From NCBI GenBank assembly GCA_031270325.1, contig JAISXW010000011.1, positions 1-64,000 of the forward strand: 64,000 nt of DNA, in the 5' to 3' direction. Within the stretch, counting starts at the first letter, position 1. Every line of letters starts with the position of its first letter. Below, one piece after another: positions 20,916 to 33,199 of this stretch. Both the position numbers and the translations under genes were made by a program. Under the pieces are notes generated by a model. The model had not been told where the DNA came from. It ran no database searches and saw nothing but the letters and a program-made list of their open reading frames with translations. This DNA comes from Streptococcaceae bacterium (GTDB lineage: Bacteria > Bacillota > Bacilli > Lactobacillales > Streptococcaceae).

Positions 20916-21734
20916 ATGGAAATTAACGGTTATACAAGATTAGCGGCGGTGGTCGCAAAGCCAATCAAGCATTCGCTCTCTCCCTTGATACATAACCTAG
21001 CTTTTGAGCAGATCGGAGAAAACGGTGCTTATCTGGCATTTGAAGTATCGGAAGCCGATCTCAAATCAGTGATTGACATGATTATCCCCCTCGACATGTA
21101 CGGTATGAACTTGTCAATGCCATATAAAGAAGCAGCTGTTGCCTATATGGCTGACTTATCCGAAGTTGCCAAACTAACGGGTGCGATTAATACCATCGTC
21201 AACCGCAATGGCAGGCTTTTTGGGACGTCAACTGATGGTGCCGGCTTTTTTAAATCACTCCCACAGTTTACCGTGGCGGGAAGTGAGATAACTGTGATTG
21301 GTGCCGGTGGTGCGGCACGTGCGATTATTGCCGAGGCGGCACTTCAGGGCGCTAGTCGGATCACGGTCTATAATCGCACCTATCGGCCAGAGCTATTTGC
21401 CCATTATCCTGGGGATATCCAGTTTAAGCCTTTGACAGCACTCAAAGCAGTGACTGGAGATTTATTGGTCAATACGACCAGTGTCGGCATGGGCGATCAA
21501 CAGCTGCCGATTGCGGCTGACCTGAAACTGCCCCCAGACATGCTAGTAGCTGATATCATCTATCAACCGCTAGAAACACCTTTCCTAAAATTTGCGCGCT
21601 CACAGGGCAATCAAACAGTCAATGGCTTAGGCATGCTTGTCTATCAAGCGGCGGAAAGCTTTAAACTCTGGACGGGACAAGAGATGCCAGTCGACATGAT
21701 TTTATCGAAATTAGCAGAAAAGGTTGAGGGGTAA
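20916..21734 (+). CDS. aroE: Shikimate dehydrogenase
   Basis: KPIKHSLSPLIHN, NLSMPYK, GAGGAARAI motifs. Confidence 0.95.
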   Translation: MEINGYTRLAAVVAKPIKHSLSPLIHNLAFEQIGENGAYLAFEVSEADLKSVIDMIIPLDMYGMNLSMPYKEAAVAYMADLSEVAKLTGAINTIVNRNGRLFGTSTDGAGFFKSLPQFTVAGSEITVIGAGGAARAIIAEAALQGASRITVYNRTYRPELFAHYPGDIQFKPLTALKAVTGDLLVNTTSVGMGDQQLPIAADLKLPPDMLVADIIYQPLETPFLKFARSQGNQTVNGLGMLVYQAAESFKLWTGQEMPVDMILSKLAEKVEG

Positions 21735-21739
21735 GACTC

Positions 21740-22285
21740 ATGAAAGATTCAGAAACACAGGGTAAAGTCACGTCAATAGTCGTACCTTATCCTGAAAATC
21801 AAGCACCCAACTGGGTCGAGCCGAGTACTTATCAGCCCTACCGTTTCGGCTTGGGTAAATTATCCAAGCATCCTCTAGTTGTCATCTGCATGAATCCTTC
21901 GGCAGCACGAGACCAAACTAGTGATCGGACGGTCAATCGTGTGATTGCGGCTAGTCAAAAATTAGGCTATGATGGCTGGGTTGTCTTTAATACCTATCCA
22001 GAACGTGCGACAGATGCGGGGAAGATGGCTGACTTTGATCCGCAATTATCCCAAGAAAATCTGGCGGTCATCAAAGCCTTTTTACTCAAAAATCACATCA
22101 AAGAAGTTTGGGGGGCTTGGGGTGATCTCAAGTATGAGGCACTGAAAACTGGTCGTGATGCTATTTTAGCCTTACTTGCCGAGCAAGAGATTAAAGTTTT
22201 TCATTTTGCTAATCCGACAAAAGCCGGTAATCCTCGCCACCCTCTCTATCTTAAAGTTGAAGCTGAAAGGAAACGCTATTTATGA
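21740..22285 (+). CDS. DUF1643 domain-containing protein
   Basis: [22 protein letters not shown]...[14 protein letters not shown] pattern. Confidence 0.8.
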   Translation: MKDSETQGKVTSIVVPYPENQAPNWVEPSTYQPYRFGLGKLSKHPLVVICMNPSAARDQTSDRTVNRVIAASQKLGYDGWVVFNTYPERATDAGKMADFDPQLSQENLAVIKAFLLKNHIKEVWGAWGDLKYEALKTGRDAILALLAEQEIKVFHFANPTKAGNPRHPLYLKVEAERKRYL

Positions 22286-23352
22286 ACACATTACAGGTCA
22301 ACCTCCCCAACCATCCCTATGAGATTAAGATTGCGCGTGATAGTTTGGCGACATCTGGTCAATGGGCAAAAACGCTCTGGCAGCCACAAAAGATCGTCAT
22401 GATTACAGATAACCATGTCGGTGAGCTCTATGCTGAAACGGTTAAATTATCCTTTGAAGCAGCGGGCTTTGAGGTTGTCGGGGTCTTTAGTTTTTTAGAG
22501 GGGGAAGCCTCTAAAACATTGGTGACGGTTGAAAAAGCCTATCAATTTTTAGCGAATCGTGGGCTGACACGTTCTGATGGGATTGTCGCGCTTGGTGGTG
22601 GTGTGGTTGGAGATTTGGCTGGTTTTGTTGCCTCGACTTATATGCGGGGCTTGCATTTCTTGCAAATTCCGACCAGTTTGACAGCCCAAGTCGACTCATC
22701 AGTCGGTGGCAAAACGGGTGTTAATACTGCCTTTGCCAAAAACATGGTTGGGACTTTTGCCCAACCAGATGGTGTCTTGATTGATCCTAATTGTCTCCAA
22801 ACCTTAGGAACTCGAGAGTTGTACGAGGGAATGGGCGAGGTTATCAAGTGTGGTCTGATTGCGGATGCAGAACTTTGGGAGATTTTGCAGGGTTTAACAG
22901 GTGATGTGACTGATTTATTGGCACACGCCGAAGCGCTCATCTATCATTCCTGTGATGTCAAAAGAAAGGTCGTAGTCGAAGACGAGCTGGATAATGGCAG
23001 CCGGCTCTACCTCAATTTTGGTCACACCATCGGTCATGCCGTTGAGGTCATCGCCGGTTATGGTCAAGTCATGCACGGCGAAGCTGTCGCCATTGGTATG
23101 ATTCAAATTACTAAGATTGCTGAGGCAAAAGGGCTGGCTGAAGCAGGCTTGACCAATCAAATTCGAGAGATGGTCAAGAAGTTTCATCTACCGACCACTT
23201 TTGAAGATTGGGACGTGGCACGTTTGACCAAGGCGATTACCTTAGATAAAAAAGCACGCGGCAGAGCGATAAAAACGGTATTAGTAGCTCAAGTCGGTCA
23301 TGCCGTCATCAATGAAGTGCCTTTAGCAGCCTTTTCGGAGTGGTTAGGATGA
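22282..23352 (+). CDS. aroB: 3-dehydroquinate synthase
   Basis: [39 protein letters not shown] motifs. Confidence 0.96.
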   Translation: MNTLQVNLPNHPYEIKIARDSLATSGQWAKTLWQPQKIVMITDNHVGELYAETVKLSFEAAGFEVVGVFSFLEGEASKTLVTVEKAYQFLANRGLTRSDGIVALGGGVVGDLAGFVASTYMRGLHFLQIPTSLTAQVDSSVGGKTGVNTAFAKNMVGTFAQPDGVLIDPNCLQTLGTRELYEGMGEVIKCGLIADAELWEILQGLTGDVTDLLAHAEALIYHSCDVKRKVVVEDELDNGSRLYLNFGHTIGHAVEVIAGYGQVMHGEAVAIGMIQITKIAEAKGLAEAGLTNQIREMVKKFHLPTTFEDWDVARLTKAITLDKKARGRAIKTVLVAQVGHAVINEVPLAAFSEWLG

Positions 23353-23894
23353 GAGAGATCACAACTCAAAAGTTTTACATGGGCTTTCCGGTCTTTATCT
23401 TGACTTTATTTGATGAATCAGAGGATATTCTGTCGACAACTCTATCCAGTGCTTATAGTTTGGGTGATCAACTCGTCATTGGCATGAGCCGAGCAGGTCA
23501 TACAGCTCAAAAAATCAAGGTTGGCACGCGCTTGGCTGCAAATTTTTTATCTGACGAAGACCAGTTGCTTTCAGATATTGCAGGTTTTATTCCTGCACGG
23601 AGGCGTTCCAGTCTGCTAGCGGAAACAGGTGTGAAGTTTGAGGTATTTGATTCGGTCCCTTACCTGCCAAATTCATTGATCACAGTCATTGCGGAGGTCA
23701 CACAGATTGTCACTGACGAGCGTTATCAGCACCTCTTTCTAACTATTGAGTCCAGATTGCTAGCCAACGAACAGACAGATTTTCAAACATTCAATCCGCT
23801 TTTATATGTTGGAGATGACAAAATCAGGTACTATAAAAAAACAACACAAGACCTTGCAAAATCAGGAAGTACGCTCCGTAAAACTAGAAAGTAA
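23349..23894 (+). CDS. Flavin reductase-like FMN-binding protein
   Basis: [22 protein letters not shown]... split-barrel flavin reductase-like architecture; overlaps the aroB stop. Confidence 0.6.
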   Translation: MREITTQKFYMGFPVFILTLFDESEDILSTTLSSAYSLGDQLVIGMSRAGHTAQKIKVGTRLAANFLSDEDQLLSDIAGFIPARRRSSLLAETGVKFEVFDSVPYLPNSLITVIAEVTQIVTDERYQHLFLTIESRLLANEQTDFQTFNPLLYVGDDKIRYYKKTTQDLAKSGSTLRKTRK

Positions 23895-23947
23895 GCTAGT
23901 TTTTTGGTATAATGGCAAGTAATATTTGCGGAAATTGGAGAGAAATC

Positions 23948-25114
23948 ATGAGATATTTTACTGCTGGAGAAAGTCATGGGCCACGTTTAACGGCGATTAT
24001 TGAAGGTGTCCCTGCGGGACTGCCTTTGACTGCTGAAGATATTAACAGCGAGCTCAAACGTCGTCAAGGTGGCTATGGTCGTGGCGGTCGGATGTTGATT
24101 GAAAGCGATCAGGTCGAGATTACATCTGGTGTGCGGCACGGTCTGACACTGGGCAGTCCGATTACACTCAATGTTGAAAACAAAGATTTCAAAAATTGGA
24201 CGACTATTATGAGCGCTGCCGAGGTTGATGACAAATTCAAGACACAGCGTCAATTGACCAAACCACGTCCAGGTCATGCAGATTTAGTCGGTGGGATGAA
24301 ATATCGATTTTCGGATTTGCGCAATGTCTTAGAACGGTCAAGTGCGCGTGAAACGACAATGCGTGTGGCAATTGGTGCGGTTGCAAAACGACTTTTGGCT
24401 GAGCTTGAGATTGATGTCGCTAGTCATGTGACGGTATTTGGCGGGATAGAAGTGGCTGTACCGGAAAACTTGACAGTCTCAGACATTCGTCAACTCGCCA
24501 ATCAATCCGAAGTCTCAATCGTCAATCCAGCACATGAACAAACAATCAAAGAGTTGATTGATCAAACGAAAAAAGCTGGCGATACGATTGGCGGTGTTGT
24601 CGAAGTTGTAGCGGGAGGGCTACCCGTTGGCTTGGGGTCTTACGTCCAGTGGGATAAAAAATTGGACGCTAAAATCGCACAAGCCGTGGTTTCTATCAAT
24701 GCTTTCAAAGGTGTCGAGTTTGGTCTAGGCTTTGGTGCCGCTTATCAACCGGGGAGTCAGATTATGGATGAAATCATCTGGTCAGAAACAGACGGCTATA
24801 CTCGAAAATCGAATAACCTCGGTGGCTTTGAAGGCGGCATGACTAATGGCGAATTGGTTGTTGTACGTGGCGTGATGAAGCCAATCCCGACACTCTATCA
24901 ACCGCTAATGTCTGTCGATACGGCGACCCATGCGCCATATAAAGCGCAAGTTGAGCGATCTGACCCGACCGCTGTGCCTGCAGCAGCAGTTGTTGCGGAA
25001 CATGTCGTTGCTACTGTTTTAGCAACAGAAATACTAGAGAAATTCGGCTCTGACACTCTGGCTGAGCTCAAAGAAAATTTGGCACGTCATAATGCCTATG
25101 TTAAGGGATTCTGA
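23948..25114 (+). CDS. aroC: Chorismate synthase
   Basis: [45 protein letters not shown] motifs; ATG at 23948. Confidence 0.97.
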   Translation: MRYFTAGESHGPRLTAIIEGVPAGLPLTAEDINSELKRRQGGYGRGGRMLIESDQVEITSGVRHGLTLGSPITLNVENKDFKNWTTIMSAAEVDDKFKTQRQLTKPRPGHADLVGGMKYRFSDLRNVLERSSARETTMRVAIGAVAKRLLAELEIDVASHVTVFGGIEVAVPENLTVSDIRQLANQSEVSIVNPAHEQTIKELIDQTKKAGDTIGGVVEVVAGGLPVGLGSYVQWDKKLDAKIAQAVVSINAFKGVEFGLGFGAAYQPGSQIMDEIIWSETDGYTRKSNNLGGFEGGMTNGELVVVRGVMKPIPTLYQPLMSVDTATHAPYKAQVERSDPTAVPAAAVVAEHVVATVLATEILEKFGSDTLAELKENLARHNAYVKGF

Positions 25115-25116
25115 CG

Positions 25117-25947
25117 ATGACTTATATTCTGACGATGATTCTTGTCGGCATCTTTGCTGGGATTGTCGGTGCGGTTCTGGGGCTTGGTGGTGGGATTGTG
25201 ATCACACCTGTCTTGACTTTAATCTTCCAAATTGAGATTAAATATGCGATTGGTGCGGCGATTATTGCGGTGTTGGCGACCTCTTCGGGTTCTGCCATTG
25301 CCTACTTAAAAGACGATATGCTCAATCTTCGTGTTGCCATGTTCCTAGAAATCTTCACAACGCTTGGGGCTTTCATTGGTGCCATGCTTTCCTTAGTTTC
25401 TGATGCTAAATTTCTTTTTATTTTATATGGGTTACTTTTGACTTTTCAAGCCTATAATATGTACCAGAAATTACGTTCTAAAACAGACAGCTATGTGGCA
25501 GCAGTACCTGATAAAATCAGTGAGAAGTTGCAGCTCAATTCGTCCTATTATGATCAATCGTCAGGGAAGACCGTTGAGTATCAAGTGACCAATGTGCCTG
25601 CTGGTTCAGCGATTATGTTTGTGGCTGGGATTCTGTCTGCCTTGCTCGGTATCGGTAGCGGCGCATTTAAAGTACTGGCAATGGATACGGTGATGAAGAT
25701 GCCACTCAAGCCTAGTTCGGCAACAGCGAATTTTATGATGGGGGTCACGGCGACCGCCTCTGCGATTTTTTATTTCTTTAGTGGCCAGATTGATCCGCTA
25801 TTGGCAGCACCGATTGCGGTCGGTGTGGTCATCGGATCAATGATTGGCTCGAAACTAATGCCGAGAATTCCCGTTCCAATCTTACGTGTGATCTTTATTG
25901 TCGTCCTACTTGTTTCTGGGATACAGATGTTTTTGAAGGGACTCTAA
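25117..25947 (+). CDS. Sulfite exporter TauE/SafE family (TSUP) protein
   Basis: GIVGAVLGLGGGIVITPVL and GILSALLGIGSGAFKVLAMD paired motifs. Confidence 0.85.
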   Translation: MTYILTMILVGIFAGIVGAVLGLGGGIVITPVLTLIFQIEIKYAIGAAIIAVLATSSGSAIAYLKDDMLNLRVAMFLEIFTTLGAFIGAMLSLVSDAKFLFILYGLLLTFQAYNMYQKLRSKTDSYVAAVPDKISEKLQLNSSYYDQSSGKTVEYQVTNVPAGSAIMFVAGILSALLGIGSGAFKVLAMDTVMKMPLKPSSATANFMMGVTATASAIFYFFSGQIDPLLAAPIAVGVVIGSMIGSKLMPRIPVPILRVIFIVVLLVSGIQMFLKGL

Positions 25948-25951
25948 TCGA

Positions 25952-26329
25952 ATGACGCAACGCGAACACAAGAACTCCATCAGTATAGAAGGCCAGTTAG
26001 CGCGAATTTTTCGATTAGGGATTATCCTATCTGTCGCCATCATCGCACTTGGGCTGGTCTTGTTTATCTTGGCAAATCCGACAGTAGCAGGCAAGCCTCC
26101 GATTCCAGAGGGTGATTTGGCGACCTACTTTGTCACGCATGAGTTATTAGACCCTGTGAATATGATGATGATTGGGATTGCAATGTTGATTTTGACACCT
26201 ATTTTTCGGGTCTTGACAACGATTGTGATTTTCATCAACTATGGCGATAAACACTATACGTTATTTACAGTGCTTGTCTTAGTCATTATTATTTTATCAA
26301 TTCTATTTGGATTTATGTTGGAGGCCTAA
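25952..26329 (+). CDS. DUF1634 family membrane protein
   Basis: Three TM segments, adjacent to TSUP as is typical of DUF1634. Confidence 0.75.
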   Translation: MTQREHKNSISIEGQLARIFRLGIILSVAIIALGLVLFILANPTVAGKPPIPEGDLATYFVTHELLDPVNMMMIGIAMLILTPIFRVLTTIVIFINYGDKHYTLFTVLVLVIIILSILFGFMLEA

Positions 26330-26332
26330 GGC

Positions 26333-27436
26333 ATGTGCCAAAAAAATATTTTAATTGCGGGACTCGGTCTTATCGGGGGTTCGTTAGCACGGACGATTAA
26401 ATCAGGTCATCCTGACTATCATCTGGCGGCCTATAATCGCAGTCAAGCACCAAGAGAGTTTGCGATTCAAGAGCAGCTTGTTGATCAAGTCTCTGATGAC
26501 TTTGCGGCCTTAGCTGTTCAAGCAGATGTGATCATCCTCAATTTCCCTGTTCAATTATCAATTCAGTTTTTGGAGATTTTGGCTCAGCTACCGCTGAAAG
26601 AAAATGTCTTAATCTCAGATTCTGGTTCGACCAAACAGGAGATTGTTGCCGCAGCAGAGCAGCTTTTTGAGGGCAAACCGATTCGTTTTGTCGGGGGTCA
26701 TCCAATGGCTGGGTCTCATAAAACGGGGATTATTGCTTCAGATGCCCTGTTATTTGAAAATGCTTATTACATTTTGACGCCGTCGGCCTTGTCAACAGCA
26801 GCAGATGTTGAGGCGCTCCAAGCACTCTTAAAGGACACACGGGCTAAATTTGTGACCTTATCTCCTGAAGCACATGATGCCATGACAGCAGTGACCAGTC
26901 ATTTTCCGCATGTGGTGGCTGCGAGTTTAGTTGATAATGCCTATGATTTCTCTCAACAGCTGCCCTTCACGGTCAATCTGGCTGCGGGTGGTTTTCGGGA
27001 TATGACACGGATTGCCGAAAGTTCTCCTGATATGTGGACAGAGATCTTGATGTCCAATCCCGCTCATATTGTTGGTCAAATCGACCACTTTAGTCAAAAG
27101 CTGGCAACTATTAAACAGTTGATACTAGGGCAGTCACGTGAGGAAATCTGGCAGTTCTTTGAACACGCTAGAGATTTTCGCACTCAGATGCCGATTCACA
27201 AAGGTGCGATGGTCAATTTCTATGACTTGTTCATCAGTGTCCCAGATCAATCTGATGTGATTCATGACGTGCTGGGTTATTTTGCTGGGCATGAGCTTAG
27301 CATTATTAATATCAAAATCAATGAAACGCGCGTGGATGTGAATGGGGTGCTGCAAATCACCTTTAAAACAGAACACGACCGAGCGACTGCCTATCGCTTG
27401 ATTAAAGAAAATGCAACCTATGAGGTTTGCAACTAA
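26333..27436 (+). CDS. tyrA: Prephenate dehydrogenase
   Basis: ILIAGLGLIGGSLARTIK, GGHPMAGSHKTG motifs; ACT-like C-term. Confidence 0.95.
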   Translation: MCQKNILIAGLGLIGGSLARTIKSGHPDYHLAAYNRSQAPREFAIQEQLVDQVSDDFAALAVQADVIILNFPVQLSIQFLEILAQLPLKENVLISDSGSTKQEIVAAAEQLFEGKPIRFVGGHPMAGSHKTGIIASDALLFENAYYILTPSALSTAADVEALQALLKDTRAKFVTLSPEAHDAMTAVTSHFPHVVAASLVDNAYDFSQQLPFTVNLAAGGFRDMTRIAESSPDMWTEILMSNPAHIVGQIDHFSQKLATIKQLILGQSREEIWQFFEHARDFRTQMPIHKGAMVNFYDLFISVPDQSDVIHDVLGYFAGHELSIINIKINETRVDVNGVLQITFKTEHDRATAYRLIKENATYEVCN

Positions 27437-27453
27437 GCCCCAACCCATTACTG

Positions 27454-27550
27454 AAAAGGACAAGTCTTTTTATCGAAAAGGACAAGTCGTTTTACTCAAA
27501 AGGACAAGTCGTTTTAGCCAAAAGGACAAGTCCTTTTATCGAAAAGGATA
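27454..27550. repeat. Intergenic array C: four full units plus one partial of a 22-bp palindromic repeat between tyrA and aroA
   Basis: AAAAGGAC-AA-GTCCTTTT-like units; GGA at 27458, 27480, 27502, 27524, 27546. Confidence 0.9.
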
Positions 27551-27551
27551 G

Positions 27552-28838
<1,287 letters not shown>

Positions 28839-29121
28839 AGTCTGAGCTGTATTGGTTTGTGAGCTTCTTTGTTGAGGATCAAAGCAGTCAGTTTGCTACT
28901 AATTTGTATGATGATGATGTGTTGGATGATTGGGATGATTATCTCTATCCGATGAAGCTGATTCGTTTCAAATCTTTGTTAAATTTGCAAGTGATTGCGC
29001 TCAGATGATATAAATACTTTGAAAAATGGGCTACTTGTAGTAAAATAAAGAACATCACATGAAGTTGTAACTGAGCAAGTCATGTGATGAAAAAAATACA
29101 ATCAAAAGGAATGTAAGAAAA

Positions 29122-29496
29122 ATGACTGAAAGACAGACTAAAATTGAAGAGTTTTTGAGACTAACTAAAGAGAAAGCTGAAGCAACACCTGTAACAAGCA
29201 AGTCTTCCAAGTGGGTGGCGGCGTATCACGATGCTTTTGTCAATGAATTTCGGATTAAATTAAGTCCTGAGGAATTAGAAAAGCAGGCGATTCGTGTTGG
29301 GACTTTTGCAGTGAAATTTAATGATGAGCCTTTTGAAGAAATTGGTGCGACCTCTAATAGTAACGCTGTCGGCAAACTTTACACAGCTATCTTGCCCAAT
29401 TATAATTTCTTCATTTGGCATTATTTAGACTCAAAAACGGAAGATGGTCAAACTGATTCGGATGTCTACGCCACGATTCAACCTAAACATGTCTAA
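29122..29496 (+). CDS. Uncharacterised 124-aa protein
   Basis: Intact ORF with upstream AAAAGGAATG RBS-like region. Confidence 0.6.
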   Translation: MTERQTKIEEFLRLTKEKAEATPVTSKSSKWVAAYHDAFVNEFRIKLSPEELEKQAIRVGTFAVKFNDEPFEEIGATSNSNAVGKLYTAILPNYNFFIWHYLDSKTEDGQTDSDVYATIQPKHV

Positions 29497-29569
29497 GCTG
29501 ATTCGGCTCAAGCAAGGACAAGCGCAGCCGAGATGGCGCTGAGCGTGAGTAAACACCTGCATTAAACCT

Positions 29570-29603
29570 AAATGGCGAGACCTTAGTTGTCTCGCCATTT
29601 TAT
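29570..29603 (+). terminator. Terminator-like hairpin
   Basis: Perfect 12-bp stem AAATGGCGAGAC/GTCTCGCCATTT then TTATTT. Confidence 0.7.
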
Positions 29604-29646
29604 TTCGTGTATGGAAGCGACTTTTCATATTAGCTAGACGTTATCC

Positions 29647-29785
29647 TTGACAATAATTTAATTAACTGATAGGATAGTAAGTATAGAAATTTGATTCAAT
29701 CAAACCTGTTATGATTAAAACAAATTTCGCTCATCAACTAGGGTGCTTGCCGAGATTGACTCCGAGCACTCTAGTTTTTTTCGTT
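29647..29785 (+). ncRNA. Candidate orphan small transcript of about 100 nt
   Basis: TTGACA-17-TAGGAT promoter (29647-29675); strong terminator AACTAGGGTGCT...AGCACTCTAGTTTTTTT (29736-29783); no convincing RBS/ORF between. Confidence 0.45.
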
Positions 29786-29805
29786 GGTAATGAAAGACGG
29801 ATAAG

Positions 29806-29845
29806 AAAAGCGGATCTGCCGGTAGCTTGGCAGTGTCCGCTTTTT
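29806..29845 (-). terminator. coaA terminator (probably bidirectional)
   Basis: AAAAGCGGAtcTGCC...GGCAgTGTCCGCTTTTT. Confidence 0.75.
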
Positions 29846-30773
29846 AATATTTCTTCAAATAGATTTGATCAATCTTATGTGATTTATTTTTGTGCAAAAT
29901 GACTTCCGCACGGCTGCGTGTCGGTTCGATAAACTCACGCAGATTGATGAGGTTGACCTGCTTCCAAGTTTCTTTTGCCATCTTCAATGTTTCCGATGAG
30001 GAAAGCTTGGTAAACTGATGGTAGTAGTTCTCTTGGTCTTTTTTTGCCAGTTCCAATAAGGTCTTGAATCGCTCCAGATACCACTGCTCGATATGACCCG
30101 CTGTCGCATCAATATAGATCGAAAAGTCAAAGAAATCATTGATATAGAGCCGTTTGTTGAGGGCACTTTGAAAGACATTAATCCCTTCAACAATCAAAAT
30201 ATCTGGCGACTTGACCACTGTTTTCTCGGGTAAAATATCATAAATTTGATGAGAGTAGACAGGAATTTCGACATCTTTACCGGATTTAATATCAGATAAA
30301 AAGTCAATCAGCGCCACCATGTCGTAGGACTCGGGAAAACCTTTGCGTTGGAGGATGTTTTTGGCAATCAAGGTTTGATTGGGATATAAAAAACCATCAG
30401 TTGTGACGAGCGCCACTTGTGAGTTTTTGAAAGTTTGTGTCAGGAGTAATTGCAGGAGTCGGGCAGTGGTCGATTTACCGACTGCAACAGACCCCGCAAT
30501 TCCAATGATAAAGGGTTGGCTTTCGGCTATTTTTTGAAGAAACAAACCCTTGGAAAAACTGAGATCACGCATCGTTTTCATATAGATGCGAATCAGCTGT
30601 ACGAGGGGGAGGTAGACATCATTGACATCTTGTAAGCTAATTTCATCATTGATTGATTTGATATTTTCAAGTTCTGTCTCAGTCAAAATCGGGATCGTCT
30701 TTTTATAAAGGTTCTGCCAGTCCCGCCGAGTGATTTTGTCATAGTGCATCAGTTCAGTCGTCATAAAAGTCAT
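29844..30773 (-). CDS. coaA: Type I pantothenate kinase
   Basis: [21 protein letters not shown]-loop, TTDGFLYPN. Confidence 0.95.
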   Translation of the reverse strand: MTFMTTELMHYDKITRRDWQNLYKKTIPILTETELENIKSINDEISLQDVNDVYLPLVQLIRIYMKTMRDLSFSKGLFLQKIAESQPFIIGIAGSVAVGKSTTARLLQLLLTQTFKNSQVALVTTDGFLYPNQTLIAKNILQRKGFPESYDMVALIDFLSDIKSGKDVEIPVYSHQIYDILPEKTVVKSPDILIVEGINVFQSALNKRLYINDFFDFSIYIDATAGHIEQWYLERFKTLLELAKKDQENYYHQFTKLSSSETLKMAKETWKQVNLINLREFIEPTRSRAEVILHKNKSHKIDQIYLKKY

Positions 30774-30847
30774 TTTACCACAAACACTTCACAATTGCTA
30801 GAATACGCTTACAAAAAATAAGAGGTATGATTTGATAAGAACAAGCG

Positions 30848-31624
30848 AGTTCCGAGTACGGGCGTCTGACTTTTGGATAGCAATGATCGAGTTCCGAACT
30901 AGGACTTCGGAGTTCAAACTAGCAAAGTCCTAGTTCGGAATAGGAACTTCGGAGTTCAAACTAGCAAAGTCTGAGTTCAGAATAGGAACTTCGGAGTTCA
31001 GGATAGCAAATTCCGAGTTCAGAATAGGAACTTCGGAGTTCGGAATAGCAAGTTCGGAGTTCAAACTAGCAAATTCGGAGTTCGGAATAGCAAATTCTGA
31101 GTTCGGAATAGCAAATTCTGAGTTCAGAATAGGAAAGTCTGAGTTCGGAATAGCAAGTTCCGAGTTCAGAATAGGAAAGTCGGAGTTCAAAATAGGAAAG
31201 TCGGAGTTTAGAATAGCAAGTTCCGAGTTCGGAATAGCAAGTTCCGAATTCAGAATAGGAAAGTCGGAGTTCATAATAGCAAGTTCGGAGTTCAGAATAG
31301 GAACTTTGGAGTTCAAACTAGCAAAGTCCGAGTTCCGAACTAGAAAGTCCTAGTTCAGAATAGCAAAGTTTTAGTTCGGAACCAGAAAGTCGGAGTCCAG
31401 AACCAGAAAGTCGGAGTCCAGAACTAGAAAATCGTAGTTCAGAACCAGAAATTCCTAGTTCGGAACTAGAAAGTTGTAGTTCAGAACTAGAAAGTCGGAG
31501 TCCAGAACTAGAAAATCGGAGTTCCGAACCAGAAATTCCTAGTTTGGAACCAGAAAGTTGTAGTTCAGAACCATAAAGTCGTAGTCCGGAACTAGAAAGC
31601 TCGAATTCCGAACTACTTCATGCT
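30848..31624. repeat. Intergenic array D: 37 x 21-bp units, same family as array B
   Basis: agttcagaataggaaagtcgg / agttcagaactagaaagtcgg units; phase confirmed at 30848, 30890, 31562, 31583, 31604. Confidence 0.95.
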
Positions 31625-31843
31625 TGTTCAGAAATAGCTTGAGCTTGTGACAACTGGGCAATAGGGCGTTCAAAATTTTGGCTGTCTTAAAATATTGAAA
31701 TTCACAGCTAAAAATTAGGTCATGTGTTAAAATAAAGGTAACAACTATCTTTCAAACTGTTGGTTTGCTTGCGACGAGTAGCTACTCCGTCAGTTTTGAG
31801 AGCTATTGCGGCTTGATGATAAAGATCAGAAAGAGGTAAAAAG

Positions 31844-32422
31844 ATGAAGATTGCAATATTTGGAGATTCTATCTCAACGAATCTTGACATGAAAACTTTG
31901 ACAGAGGACTTCCTCAGTCGAATGGGCTTTCCGGGGGAAGTGACTTTGTTTGCAGTGGCAGGCGAGGATACTGCTGATGGGCTAAAACGTTTAGCTGATG
32001 TCGTGGCGGCTGAGGCGGATTATTACTATGTTTTCTTTGGTGCTAATGATGCGGCAGCGCATCATGATGTTTCAGTAGAGGACTTTGCGGCCAATCTGAC
32101 GACGATTGTCACATCTTTGGGTGCCGCACAGACAGCTATTTTGACACCTGCTTATGTCAATGAAGTAGCGATTGCAGCAACTCATCAAATGCCTGGTCGG
32201 AGTAATGCCAGCGTTGCCGAATATAAGGCAGCAGCTCAAGCAGTTGCGAGTCAAACAGGCGCAAATATCGTCGATCTGAATCACGCCATGACAGTCTATC
32301 CAGGGCCAGATGAATTTGTCGGTTCTGATGGTGTTCATTTTACAAAAGTTGGTTATGAATTAGTGACCTCGCTGATTGCAGTTGATGTGAGGTCAAGGGA
32401 GCTTGCCAAATCTCATGTCTGA
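31844..32422 (+). CDS. SGNH/GDSL hydrolase family protein
   Basis: IAIFGDSISTNL (block I), FFGANDAA (block III), DGVHFTKVGY (block V). Confidence 0.85.
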   Translation: MKIAIFGDSISTNLDMKTLTEDFLSRMGFPGEVTLFAVAGEDTADGLKRLADVVAAEADYYYVFFGANDAAAHHDVSVEDFAANLTTIVTSLGAAQTAILTPAYVNEVAIAATHQMPGRSNASVAEYKAAAQAVASQTGANIVDLNHAMTVYPGPDEFVGSDGVHFTKVGYELVTSLIAVDVRSRELAKSHV

Positions 32423-33026
32423 AAAATTTCAAAAGATGTACTATGCTGAACAGCCGGATGCGGCGCATGATTTGCACCAGTTGGAGACTGTCTTACTCGG
32501 TCAAAAGATGAGCTTTCTGACAGATGCGGGTGTCTTTAGCAAAAAGGCGATTGATTTCGGCAGTCAGTTGCTTTTAAATGCGCTGGACTTCGCTGAAAAT
32601 GCGACAGTGTTAGATGTCGGCTGTGGGTATGGCCCGCTGGGGCTGACCTTGGCAAAGGCGCAGGGTGTGGTGCCGACTTTGGTTGATGTCAATTTGCGCG
32701 CCTTAGATTTAGCCCAAAAAAATGCTGAGAGAAATGGTCTGACAGCAGAGATTTTCCAATCTAATCTGTATGCCGAGATTGTCGGGCAGTTTGACCACAT
32801 CATTTCCAACCCGCCTATTCGAGCAGGCAAAGACGTGGTGCATGGGGTCATCTCAGGTGCCCTTGCTCATCTCAATCAAGGGGGAACTTTGACCATTGTC
32901 ATTCAGAAAAAACAAGGCGCACCAAGTGCTAAAAAGAAGATGGCAGAAGTATTTGGTCATTGTGAGGTCATCAAAAAGGACAAGGGCTACTTGATTTTGC
33001 AATCGGTCAAAGAGATGACGGAATAG
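32415..33026 (+). CDS. Class I SAM-dependent methyltransferase, RsmC-like
   Basis: VLDVGCGYGPLGLTLAK, IISNPPIRAGK motifs. Confidence 0.9.
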   Translation: MSEKFQKMYYAEQPDAAHDLHQLETVLLGQKMSFLTDAGVFSKKAIDFGSQLLLNALDFAENATVLDVGCGYGPLGLTLAKAQGVVPTLVDVNLRALDLAQKNAERNGLTAEIFQSNLYAEIVGQFDHIISNPPIRAGKDVVHGVISGALAHLNQGGTLTIVIQKKQGAPSAKKKMAEVFGHCEVIKKDKGYLILQSVKEMTE

Positions 33027-33199
33027 TTCTCGGAATTGAGGAGAAGTGAAAGCCGGCACAGTGACATCTCTTTACCTTAGAGAATAGCGCTTAATAATTA
33101 AAAAAAAAAAAGCGTTTGGTTATGAAAGTTGATGGTTTTTTGATATAATCACTTATGTATTGATAGTATGCAATTTGATTGTAAACATAAGGAGAATGT

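Noticed and set aside
28864-29007. Possible coding remnant after aroA (SFFVEDQSSQFATNLYDDDVLDDWDDYLYPMKLIRF...)
   Set aside because: Short acidic open frame without clear RBS or recognised family; could be an aroK/pheA-region remnant but I cannot support it.
29711-29902. 63-aa ORF MIKTNFAHQLGCL...
   Set aside because: Runs through an intrinsic terminator and the coaA 3' end; no SD.
30930-31316. 128-aa LNSELAI/LNSDFPI repeat ORF on the minus strand
   Set aside because: By-product of array D; begins and ends inside the array.
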